From NCBI GenBank assembly GCA_945891505.1, contig CAMDDL010000018.1:1-48783 (forward strand): a DNA stretch of 48,783 nt, read 5' to 3'. A program made the position numbers and the translations under genes. Source of the DNA: Maricaulis salignorans (GTDB lineage: Bacteria; Pseudomonadota; Alphaproteobacteria; Caulobacterales; Aquidulcibacteraceae). Of this stretch, positions 17,929 through 24,629 are shown in pieces. The notes under the pieces are model-generated. The model had not been told where the DNA came from, searched no databases, and was given only the letters and a program-made list of their open reading frames with translations. Positions within the stretch are counted from its first letter, which is position 1, and each line of letters opens with the position of its first letter.

Positions 17929-17944
17929 GGGGCTAACCCCCTAC
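17925..17944. terminator. Palindrome spanning the converging stop codons of hslU and ettA
   Basis: GTAGGGGG, loop CTAA, CCCCCTAC: a perfect 8-bp stem with a 4-base loop. Each arm contains the TAG stop of one of the two convergent genes. No T-tract follows on either strand, so it is not a standard intrinsic terminator, but a G+C-rich hairpin here could end both transcripts or protect their 3' ends. Confidence 0.45.
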
Positions 17945-19602
17945 CGCGCAAATTTCTGGAACTTGATGCGGCTTGGGATGATTTCGGTCAGACCCAGACG
18001 ACGCTTTTTGTCTTCTTCATAGGCTTGGAAGTTACCTTCAAACCATTCCACGTGGCTTTCGCCTTCGTAGGAGAGAATATGCGTGGCCAAACGGTCAAGG
18101 AACCAACGGTCGTGGCTGATGACCACGGCGCAGCCCGGCCAGACTTCCAGTGCGTTTTCAAGGGCAGACAGCGTTTCAACGTCAAGGTCGTTGGTTGGTT
18201 CGTCGAGCAGCAACACATTGGCCCCTGAACGCAGGGTTTTGGCCAAATGAACGCGGTTGCGTTCCCCGCCCGACAAAAGCCCGACTTTCTTTTGCTGATC
18301 GGCGCCTTTGAAATTAAAGGTCCCGACATAAGCGCGCGAGGGCACTTCGCGACCACCGACATCGATGATGTCGAGCCCGCCGGAGATTTCTTCCCAGACG
18401 TTCTTGCTATCATCCAAATGGTCACGGCTTTGGTCGACAAAGCCTAGCTTCACGCTCTCACCCACGGTGATGGAGCCTGAGTCTGGTACTTCTTGACCGG
18501 TAATCATTTTAAACAGGGTCGATTTACCCGCCCCGTTCGGACCGATCACGCCCACAATGCCGTTTTGCGGCAATTTGAAGGTGAGATCATTGATCAACAT
18601 GCGGTCGCCATAACCCTTGGACAGGCCATCAAAGCGAATAACATTGGTACCCAGACGCGGTCCTGGTGGGATTTGGATGGTGGCGAAGCTTTGCTTTTCG
18701 CGCTCGGCCGCATCCGCCATTTCTTCATAACGGGCCAGACGCGCCTTCGATTTGGCTTGGCGCGCTTTCGGGCTTTGCCGCACCCAGTCCAATTCCTTGG
18801 CCATCATTTTGGACTTGGCGTCGCTCTCGCGCTCTTCTTGCGCGATCCGCTTGGCCTTTTGCTCCAGCCAGCTGGAATAATTGCCTTCGTAAGGGATGCC
18901 TTTGCCGCGGTCGAGTTCCAGCGTCCACTTCGTCACCTGATCAAGGAAGTAGCGATCGTGGGTGACGAGGATGACGCAGCCGGGGAATTCTTCCAAATGG
19001 TGCTGAAGCCAAGCAACGGATTCTGCGTCCAAATGGTTGGTCGGTTCGTCCAGCATCATCATGTCGGGCTTCGACAACAAGAGGCGACACAATGCGACGC
19101 GGCGCTTTTCCCCGCCTGACAGCTTAGAAATGTCGGCATCATTGTCCGGACAGCGCAGCGCGCCCATGGCCATTTCGATCTTGGCATCAATGTCCCATGC
19201 GTCGGCAGCGTCAATCTGCTCTTGCAAGGATGTCATCTCTTCCATCAGTTCGTCGCTATAGTCTTCGGCCATCTTCATGGAGACTTCGCCGAACCGATCA
19301 AACAGGATCTTCTCCGGACAGTCAGCAATGACATTCTCCCAGACTGATTTGGTGGCGTCCAAGTCTGGCTCCTGAGCCAAATAGCCCATTTTGGTGCCTT
19401 GGGCAGGACGGGCCTCACCCGTGAAGTCCTTATCGAGGCCAGCCATAATCTTCAAAAGGCTGGACTTACCCGAACCGTTGACACCAACCACACCAATCTT
19501 TGCATCTGGGTAGAAGGACAACCAGATGTTTTCGAATACTTTCTTGCCGCCTGGATAGGCTTTGGTTAGGCCTTGCATTTGGAAGATATGCTGATGTGCC
19601 AC
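17941..19602 (-). CDS. ettA: Energy-dependent translational throttle protein EttA (ABC-F ATPase)
   Basis: A soluble ABC-F protein with two ATPase domains that binds the ribosomal E site and gates elongation according to energy state. The first domain has GVNGSGKSS and LSGGEKRRVALC, the second GPNGAGKST and LSGGERNRVHLAK. The linker (about residues 245-305) is charged and helical, as expected for the P-site tRNA interaction motif. Its 553 residues match E. coli EttA. It starts with GTG at 19602; the in-frame codon eight triplets upstream is a stop. It is transcribed alone, convergent with hslU. Confidence 0.95.
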   Translation of the reverse strand: MAHQHIFQMQGLTKAYPGGKKVFENIWLSFYPDAKIGVVGVNGSGKSSLLKIMAGLDKDFTGEARPAQGTKMGYLAQEPDLDATKSVWENVIADCPEKILFDRFGEVSMKMAEDYSDELMEEMTSLQEQIDAADAWDIDAKIEMAMGALRCPDNDADISKLSGGEKRRVALCRLLLSKPDMMMLDEPTNHLDAESVAWLQHHLEEFPGCVILVTHDRYFLDQVTKWTLELDRGKGIPYEGNYSSWLEQKAKRIAQEERESDAKSKMMAKELDWVRQSPKARQAKSKARLARYEEMADAAEREKQSFATIQIPPGPRLGTNVIRFDGLSKGYGDRMLINDLTFKLPQNGIVGVIGPNGAGKSTLFKMITGQEVPDSGSITVGESVKLGFVDQSRDHLDDSKNVWEEISGGLDIIDVGGREVPSRAYVGTFNFKGADQQKKVGLLSGGERNRVHLAKTLRSGANVLLLDEPTNDLDVETLSALENALEVWPGCAVVISHDRWFLDRLATHILSYEGESHVEWFEGNFQAYEEDKKRRLGLTEIIPSRIKFQKFAR

Positions 19603-19760
19603 GCGTGTGTCTTTCTGTCTGTCAAACTAGGGGTTGGCCGGGCTTTTAGCTGACCCGAAGGCGAAGGGGAAGGGTGTGCCATGCGGGGGACTTGTGCTGC
19701 TGCAGGCGCATGGCTATCGAAAGGCTCGCACGCACTAACCCAAACCAAAGGGTGGGGTCG

Positions 19761-20141
19761 ATGAAGGTTTTGTTCGACACCAATATATTGATCGACCATC
19801 TGCAAGGGCATCGGGCGGCTAGCGCTGCCATTTCGAGCCATCCCGGGGCCGCCATCTCTGTCATCACCTGGGTGGAGGTCATGTCGGGCGTACCTTCAGC
19901 CCAAGAAGACGCCATGCGCCTCTGGTTAGACCGCTTTCATCTGATCCACGTCGACGCAGATATTGCGGTCTATGCAGCGGTCTTGCGGCAAGAAAGACGG
20001 CTCGATCTGGCGGATGCCCTGATTGTCGCCACCGCCCAAGCCAGCGGGCGGATTTTGGTCACGCGCGACCGCGCACTTAGTCATGAGCTGGACGATCCAC
20101 CCGTTCTGATCCCCTATGACCTTCATGCCGACCGGGCTTGA
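19761..20141 (+). CDS. PIN-domain ribonuclease, VapC-like, without a visible antitoxin
   Basis: A 126-residue PIN protein. The four acidic metal ligands are present: Asp6 (LFDTNILID), Glu39 (WVEVMSG), Asp85 (LADALIVATA) and Asp103 (TRD). Such proteins are Mg-dependent RNases, often toxins cutting initiator tRNA or rRNA. I place the start at 19761 (MKVLFDTN), preceded by GGGTGGGG; an open frame upstream to 19674 adds residues foreign to the fold. No VapB-like gene lies next to it: 19603-19760 is the promoter region of the divergent ettA, and eipA follows. It may be an orphan or a housekeeping PIN nuclease. Confidence 0.85.
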   Translation: MKVLFDTNILIDHLQGHRAASAAISSHPGAAISVITWVEVMSGVPSAQEDAMRLWLDRFHLIHVDADIAVYAAVLRQERRLDLADALIVATAQASGRILVTRDRALSHELDDPPVLIPYDLHADRA

Positions 20142-20180
20142 TCGTGAGCAAGGCCAAGGTCTGAACACGCTGTGGCCATT

Positions 20181-20199
20181 TTAACGCCAAACTAACCAT
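20181..20199 (+). promoter_or_regulatory. Candidate CtrA binding site upstream of eipA
   Basis: TTAA, seven bases, CTAACCAT. The CtrA consensus is TTAA-N7-TTAA, with TTAACC commonly at the second half, so seven of the eight core bases match at exact spacing. It lies 42 bp upstream of the eipA start. Brucella eipA is reported to be directly activated by CtrA, which fits. The same stretch forms an imperfect inverted repeat (20181-20191 with 20201-20211, ten of eleven positions). Confidence 0.5.
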
Positions 20200-20241
20200 G
20201 TTTGGCTTTAACAAGCCAAGGGGCGATTTTGGAGCCACATC

Positions 20242-20877
20242 ATGATTGATCGGAAACTTGCTATTCTCTGCGCGGCAGTCCTAAGTTCGGGCCTGACTTT
20301 GGGGACACCTGCCCTCGCGCAAACCACAGGGCCAACGCCTGATGACTCAGCCGTGTCATCAAGTGCGGCACCTGCTACCAAAAAGACCAATCCTGACGGC
20401 TTCAGCCAGCAGGAAATTGTCGATGCGGCGGGAACCTTCTTTGGCAAAACCTCAGGTACCGTCGGCCAAGCGGTTGAGCGCGTGTTCCAAGATCAGGGTA
20501 GCCCTGTCGGCTATATCCGGGGCGATGAATATGCTGCTGCCATTGGCTTTGGCGTCCGTTATGGCCAAGGCACCTTGGTGATGAAGGACGGGCAGGAGCG
20601 CAAAATCTTCTGGCAGGGCCCATCCATTGGCCTCGACACCGGCGGTAATGCCAGCAAGGTCTTCACCCTCGTTTATAATCTAGAAAACCCAGATGGCATT
20701 TACCGTCGCTATCCAGGTGTCGAGGGTGCGGCCTTCTTTATTGCTGGCATTGCGGTCACGTATCAGCGCGCTGAAGGCGTGACACTCGCCCCGATGCGCA
20801 CAGGCATTGGCTTTCGTGCGGGTGTGAATGCTGGCTATACCGCTTATTCGAAGCGCCGCCGCGCCATCCCATTCTGA
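20242..20877 (+). CDS. eipA: EipA-family periplasmic envelope integrity protein (DUF1134)
   Basis: A 211-residue exported protein. The signal peptide is clear (MIDRKLAILCAAVLSSGLTL, cleavage after ALA at about residue 26), followed by a Ser/Ala-rich spacer and the DUF1134 domain from about residue 53: VDAAGTFFGKTSGTVGQAVE, then GYIRGDEYAAAIGFGVRYGQG and a C-terminal GIGFRAGVNAGY. In Brucella EipA is a small beta-barrel in the periplasm needed for envelope stress resistance and connected genetically with LPS O-antigen. The family is restricted mainly to Alphaproteobacteria. The CtrA-like site upstream suggests cell-cycle control. Confidence 0.88.
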   Translation: MIDRKLAILCAAVLSSGLTLGTPALAQTTGPTPDDSAVSSSAAPATKKTNPDGFSQQEIVDAAGTFFGKTSGTVGQAVERVFQDQGSPVGYIRGDEYAAAIGFGVRYGQGTLVMKDGQERKIFWQGPSIGLDTGGNASKVFTLVYNLENPDGIYRRYPGVEGAAFFIAGIAVTYQRAEGVTLAPMRTGIGFRAGVNAGYTAYSKRRRAIPF

Positions 20878-20881
20878 TCAC

Positions 20882-21364
20882 TCACGCAGATTTGAGTGCA
20901 AATGCCGCAATAATCTGATCGACCTGCGCAGCCGTTGGCTGTGCAGCGTCGACGGCAAGCGCGTCGTCTGGTGTCTCCAACGTCGAAAACTGTGACGCTA
21001 AGATGCTGGGCCCAGCGAAATGGCCTTCGCGTGCGCTTAAACGCGTATGGGCAAGGTCCGTCCCAATCACCAAATGCACCAGATAGTCAGGCGCCAAGCT
21101 TGTGCGATGAATCGCCTTAAGCGCCGAGCACGCTAAAACCGTCGACACCCCCACCTCATCAAACACAGGCTTAATCCGGGCCAACCAGGCCGCACGGTCG
21201 GTCTCATCCAACGTGACGCCCGAGGCGATTTTGGCCTTGGCTTCTGGCGAATGAAAATCGTCGGCATCAAGAAACCGCCAACCGAGATGCGCCGCCAAAG
21301 CCGAGCCCAAGGTCGTTTTGCCTGCGCCTGAGACGCCCATGATCACCAGTTTGGCCATAGGCAT
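20882..21364 (-). CDS. gntK: Gluconokinase
   Basis: A 160-residue P-loop kinase that phosphorylates D-gluconate to 6-phosphogluconate. The P-loop is GVSGAGKTT (about 9-17), then FLDADDFHSPEAKAKIASG, the gluconate-binding segment, and GHFAGPSILASQFSTLE, typical of GntK. MPMAKL or the internal MAKL two codons later may be the true start. No gluconate permease or GntR regulator adjoins. It converges with eipA, the stops four bases apart. Confidence 0.9.
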   Translation of the reverse strand: MPMAKLVIMGVSGAGKTTLGSALAAHLGWRFLDADDFHSPEAKAKIASGVTLDETDRAAWLARIKPVFDEVGVSTVLACSALKAIHRTSLAPDYLVHLVIGTDLAHTRLSAREGHFAGPSILASQFSTLETPDDALAVDAAQPTAAQVDQIIAAFALKSA

Positions 21365-21440
21365 GATCTAGACGAGCCAGCCTTGCCCCAGCAAGTCAGC
21401 CACGCAGGTCGAAATCGCACCTGACGCAATGATAAGTCAA

Positions 21441-21469
21441 TTGACGCCTGCGCCCATGTCCTCTAAATC
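21441..21469 (+). promoter_or_regulatory. Sigma-70-type promoter for tRNA-Leu
   Basis: TTGACG at 21441-21446 and TAAATC at 21464-21469, separated by 17 bases, place transcription start a few bases before the mature tRNA 5' end at 21482. Confidence 0.55.
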
Positions 21470-21481
21470 CCCGCTTCCGTT

Positions 21482-21566
21482 GCCCAGATGGCGGAATTGG
21501 TAGACGCACTGCTTTCAGGTAGCAGCGCCGCGAGGCGTGGAGGTTCGAGTCCTCTTCTGGGCACCA
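21482..21566 (+). tRNA. tRNA-Leu (anticodon CAG)
   Basis: An 85-nucleotide class II tRNA. The acceptor stem pairs GCCCAGA (21482-21488) with TCTGGGC (21556-21562), discriminator A, and CCA is encoded (21564-21566). The anticodon arm is CTGCT-TTCAGGT-AGCAG, giving anticodon CAG. The long variable arm and the TTCGAGT T-loop confirm leucine. Its 3' end from 21543 is the attachment core used by the island. Confidence 0.97.
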
Positions 21567-21579
21567 CTTTCTTGTTTGA
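21543..21579 (+). repeat. attL core of the tRNA-Leu island
   Basis: The last 24 bases of tRNA-Leu plus 13 downstream bases (GTTCGAGTCC ... CTTGTTTGA) recur at 30993-31028 in the same orientation with a single missing G. This is the direct repeat left by site-specific integration into a tRNA 3' end. The tRNA stays complete on this side. Confidence 0.85.
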
Positions 21580-21625
21580 CGAAGTCCGAGAGAGCACAAA
21601 ATACCAATAAAAACAGAAAAATAAG
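21571..21625 (+). repeat. 55-bp repeat next to attL, left copy
   Basis: This stretch starts with CTTGTTTGACGAAGTCCGAG and is matched by 31055-31109 at 47 of 55 positions. The left copy is continuous with the attachment core, whereas the right copy is separated from attR by 26 bases. The arrangement suggests more than one integration event at this tRNA. Confidence 0.75.
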
Positions 21626-21676
21626 ACGGGATGGGCGGGCGAGATTGTCCGCCTTGGTTCGAGTTGGTCCATTGAT

Positions 21677-21708
21677 GTACCAACAAATTGTTGGTACTTT
21701 CGTTGGTG
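21677..21708. promoter_or_regulatory. Integrase arm-type sites, left end
   Basis: A perfect inverted repeat (GTACCAACAA, A, TTGTTGGTAC; 21677-21697) followed by TGTTGGTA and CGTTGGTG spaced by 12 bp (21689, 21701). The 20-base tandem matches 17 of 20 bases at the right end (30920-30939). Another ACCAACAAA occurs at 21742-21750, just before the integrase. Such repeated octamers near both att sites are typical of arm-type integrase or excisionase binding sites. Confidence 0.55.
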
Positions 21709-21751
21709 CAAGGCCGATTTTGGTCTAGACCCAACCAACAGACACCAACAA

Positions 21752-22942
21752 ATGCCATTAAATGATCGTCAAATCAGAAGTTTAACCGGTCTCGAGAAGC
21801 CCTATAAGCTGGCAGACGGTGGCGGACTCTCGGTTCGAGTCACACCCAACGGCGGCAAACAGTGGCGCTTGGCGTATCGGTTTGGCGGCAAACAGAAGGA
21901 AATGCCGCTCGGTTCATTTCCAGCGACGAGCTTGAGCGAGGCCCGCATTCTGAGAACTGAAAAGAAGGGCCTTCTCGCCAAGGGTATTGATCCAATCGAG
22001 CACGAGAAAGAAACCGAGCGCCAGAAGAAGGCTGATGCAGCTTCAACCTTCAACCACGTCGCAGAAGATTTGATCGCCAGATCCGTCAAGGAAGGACTTG
22101 CGACCGCAACATTGACCAAAAAGCGGTGGTTCTTATCGCTTGTCGTGGCAGACCTTGGCCACCGGCCAATCAAAGAGATTCGCGCGATAGATATCTTGAC
22201 CCCATTGCGCCGCATTGAAGATCAAGGGAATTATGAAACGGCAAGGCGATTGCGCGCCTTTATCAGCCAAGTGTTTCGCTATGCGATAGCGACTTCCCGC
22301 GCCGAGATTGATCCAACTTACGGACTTCGCGGCGCATTGATAGCGCCCAAAGTTGAGCACCGTGCCGCTATTGTGGATCGTGATGGCTTCGGCGCGCTGA
22401 TCCGAACGATTTGGGAGTTTGACGGAAGCAACCCTTCCACCCGCGCCGGATTGAAGTTGATGGCTTTGCTCTACCCAAGGCCGGGAGAGCTACGGCTGGC
22501 TAAATGGGATGAATTCGATCTGGTAAAGGGTACTTGGACGATTCCAGCCGCCAGAACAAAAATGCGGCGGCTTCACATCAAGCCCTTGTCCAAAGTCGCT
22601 TTGGAAGTGTTGCAGCAACAACGCCAGTATGTTGGCGGCGATGGCTATGTGTTTCCGTCCGAGCTTTCGAAAGGCAAGCCGATCAGCGAGAACACTCTGA
22701 ACGGCGCATTAAGACGAATGGGCTTCTCTAAGGATGAAATGACGGCACACGGATTTAGGGCAAGCGCATCCAGCCTTTTGAACGAATCAGGGCAGTTTAA
22801 TTCTGATGCCATCGAAGCAGAACTCGCCCACGTTGGAGCCGACCAAGTGCGTAAAGCCTATCATCGCGCCACGTACTGGGATGAGAGGGTGAAAATGGTG
22901 GAATGGTGGGGAATAGAAATTGAAAGGTTCGCCAACCGATGA
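21752..22942 (+). CDS. int: P4-type tyrosine integrase of the tRNA-Leu island
   Basis: A 396-residue tyrosine recombinase adjacent to attL. The N-terminal arm-binding domain (DUF4102-type: KLADGGGLSVRVTPNGGKQWRLAYRF, about 18-45) precedes a core-binding domain (about 100-185) and the catalytic domain. Catalytic residues are Arg243 (PRPGEL), His333-Arg336 (HGFR), His360 (LAHV) and the nucleophile Tyr375 (HRATYWDER). All are present, so the enzyme should be active. Its position and direction next to the tRNA fit the standard P4-like island layout. The stop overlaps the next gene by four bases. Confidence 0.95.
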   Translation: MPLNDRQIRSLTGLEKPYKLADGGGLSVRVTPNGGKQWRLAYRFGGKQKEMPLGSFPATSLSEARILRTEKKGLLAKGIDPIEHEKETERQKKADAASTFNHVAEDLIARSVKEGLATATLTKKRWFLSLVVADLGHRPIKEIRAIDILTPLRRIEDQGNYETARRLRAFISQVFRYAIATSRAEIDPTYGLRGALIAPKVEHRAAIVDRDGFGALIRTIWEFDGSNPSTRAGLKLMALLYPRPGELRLAKWDEFDLVKGTWTIPAARTKMRRLHIKPLSKVALEVLQQQRQYVGGDGYVFPSELSKGKPISENTLNGALRRMGFSKDEMTAHGFRASASSLLNESGQFNSDAIEAELAHVGADQVRKAYHRATYWDERVKMVEWWGIEIERFANR

Positions 22943-23655
22943 TGCAGGACGAAGATGAAATAGCACTTTCTTACTGGCGACTGGCAGAAGAGCTTTCAGT
23001 CCGGGAAATCGCTCTGCTCATTCTGGGTCATGACCCTGAGAAATTTGAAGGGGCAGGCAGGCAAAGTACCGGCCAGAGGGGATATAAAGCTCTGGTGAAC
23101 AGCTTGAGCGCAGCGGTTAGGCGCGAATCAGTGCTCTCGAGGCGTGTTTATCTTCGCCTATACAGCAACAATCCCGATGGCACTGAAGATGATCCGCCGA
23201 TATTAGATATTGATGAAACAAAAATTGAGATTGAATCCTTGATCACTTGGTTAAAGAGCAGAGGCCACACAACAGGATTTTTCTTTGAGGGGGCAAGTTC
23301 GGTCGAACCTTACCTTGATCCCAAGAATGAGCGGTATCCGCCAAAGCTGGCAGCGGTGGTCAAGGCTTGGTTGGCGGCGGGTGACGCCCCAACATCCCAA
23401 CCTCCGAAGCAACAGATTATAAAATGGCTGCGTGAGAACGCTGTGCATTTTGGCCTGACCGATGATGATGGAAAGCCGATGGATACAGCGATTGAAAGCA
23501 TTGCAACCGTTGCCAATTGGGCACCTAAAGGCGGCGCGCCTAAGACCAAAATTGAACCTCCACCAGCTTTGCCAAAACCTAGTCCAGCTAAACCAAAAGC
23601 TGCGGTCCAGAAGCGCTCTTTCTTAGAGGACTTGGACTCAGAGGCACCCTTCTAG
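22939..23655 (+). CDS. Island protein of unknown function, co-transcribed with the integrase
   Basis: A 238-residue soluble protein overlapping the integrase stop (ATGA). The N-terminal part starts with a helical YWRLAEELSVREIALLILGHDP segment, which looks like a small helical DNA- or protein-binding motif. A conserved-looking block YPPKLAAVVKAWLAAGD ... KQQIIKWLRENAVHFGLTDDDGKP ... ATVANWAPKGGAPKT follows, and then a proline/lysine-rich linker with a C-terminal acidic tip SFLEDLDSEAPF. I do not recognise a catalytic motif. Coupling to int suggests a role in recombination control or island maintenance, but that is inference. Confidence 0.8.
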   Translation: MMQDEDEIALSYWRLAEELSVREIALLILGHDPEKFEGAGRQSTGQRGYKALVNSLSAAVRRESVLSRRVYLRLYSNNPDGTEDDPPILDIDETKIEIESLITWLKSRGHTTGFFFEGASSVEPYLDPKNERYPPKLAAVVKAWLAAGDAPTSQPPKQQIIKWLRENAVHFGLTDDDGKPMDTAIESIATVANWAPKGGAPKTKIEPPPALPKPSPAKPKAAVQKRSFLEDLDSEAPF

Positions 23656-23754
23656 AACCATTATGCGACGCGCTCGGGGGAAGATATCGGCTAACTTGAC
23701 CTGTTTTTTGTGCAACCTACCCATCTATTTTCTGTGCCCACCACAATGAACCCT

Positions 23755-23780
23755 ATCGCTCACAGCAACACTGGAGCGAT
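23755..23780 (+). promoter_or_regulatory. Hairpin enclosing the alpA ribosome-binding site
   Basis: ATCGCTC (23755-23761), a bulged A, CAG (23763-23765), loop CAACA, CTG (23771-23773), GAGCGAT (23774-23780): ten base pairs with one bulge. The Shine-Dalgarno GGAG (23773-23776) lies in the 3' arm and the alpA ATG starts at 23783, three bases after the stem. It could limit translation or act as an operator for AlpA itself. Confidence 0.5.
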
Positions 23781-23782
23781 CA

Positions 23783-24007
23783 ATGCAAGACCACCAAACT
23801 TTCCCCACCACCGGCTTTGTCCGGCTTAAACAAATCCTCTCGCCACGCGGTCCGGTCCCTGTCAGCAAATCGACTTGGTGGGCTGGGGTCCGTGATGGCC
23901 GCTTCCCGAAGCCTCTAAATCTGGGTGCCCGCGTCACAGTCTGGCGCGCTGAAGATATTGCCACTCTAATCGCGGAAGGCGCTGCCAATGGCCCGCAAGC
24001 GCGCTAA
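23783..24007 (+). CDS. alpA: AlpA-family DNA-binding regulator / excisionase
   Basis: A 74-residue AlpA-like winged-helix protein. The pattern TGFVRLKQILSP ... VSKSTWWAGVRDGRFPKPLNLGARVTVWRAEDIATLIAEG is the family signature: the helix-turn-helix reads the STWW segment and the wing follows RFPKP. AlpA in the cryptic prophage CP4-57 switches on the integrase and excision. A similar control of island excision is inferred. The ribosome-binding site is buried in a hairpin. It overlaps the next gene by twenty bases. Confidence 0.85.
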   Translation: MQDHQTFPTTGFVRLKQILSPRGPVPVSKSTWWAGVRDGRFPKPLNLGARVTVWRAEDIATLIAEGAANGPQAR

Positions 24008-24629
24008 GCGGCAAGGCCTTCGCACCCATCGCAGCTATACCATTTATGAAGCGGCGAAGGCCTTGGGGGTATGCGAAGCAACCCTACGACGGTGGATAAA
24101 GCTGGGGCGGATCAAGCCGATTGACGATAAGCGTCCGACCATGCTGGCTGGTTTCGACCTGATCGCGCTGACCACCGTTGCAAGTAAACCCAAGCGCCGC
24201 TGCAACACGAATGAAGTCTATTGTCTGCGCTGTAGAGATGTTCGCCCGATGGCGTTCAATGAGGCGGAAATTCTGACTGCCAATGCGTCTGGGGCCAATC
24301 TGCGCGCCCTTTGCGGGACATGTTCGGCGGTGATGCACAGACGCGTGTCATTTAACGACTTGGCCCGCTTCGCGCGCGAACTGACGCTTAGCGTACCGCT
24401 GGCCCTTCGACACCTAATCAACACCGAAGAACCCCGCCTAAATGTCCACTCCCTTGGGGCGCCGCCGACGCGTCCAGAAGAGTCACTCCACCGGCAGGGG
24501 GAGGGGGGCATTAAATCTCTACCAAAATGCACGCATGGACCGGTCCAGCACCGCAATTCAAACGCTAACCCAGTTTTCTCACCCCACCACCTCCCCAACC
24601 AAATGGAGCCTAAAAATGGCACGACTTAA
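23988..24629 (+). CDS. Helix-turn-helix protein with a CxxC...CxxC zinc ribbon
   Basis: A 213-residue protein. The N-terminus is a MerR/excisionase-type helix-turn-helix (SYTIYEAAKALGVCEATLRRWIKLGRIKPIDDKRP, about 16-50). A zinc ribbon follows with CLRC (about 79-82) and CGTC (about 109-112) ending in MHRRVS. The remaining C-terminal third is low-complexity and unlikely to be folded. It overlaps alpA upstream by 20 bases and the second recombinase downstream by 14 bases, so these three are one translational unit. A recombination directionality or accessory factor for the downstream recombinase is the natural guess. Confidence 0.8.
   Translation: MARKRAKRQGLRTHRSYTIYEAAKALGVCEATLRRWIKLGRIKPIDDKRPTMLAGFDLIALTTVASKPKRRCNTNEVYCLRCRDVRPMAFNEAEILTANASGANLRALCGTCSAVMHRRVSFNDLARFARELTLSVPLALRHLINTEEPRLNVHSLGAPPTRPEESLHRQGEGGIKSLPKCTHGPVQHRNSNANPVFSPHHLPNQMEPKNGTT

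Noticed and set aside
18493-19119. 208-residue plus-strand frame inside ettA
   Set aside because: Antisense to intact ABC-F motifs; no ribosome-binding site or recognisable domain.
24442-24615. N-terminal extension of the second recombinase
   Set aside because: Overlaps the HTH/zinc-ribbon gene with low-complexity sequence; 24616 has a proper ribosome-binding site.
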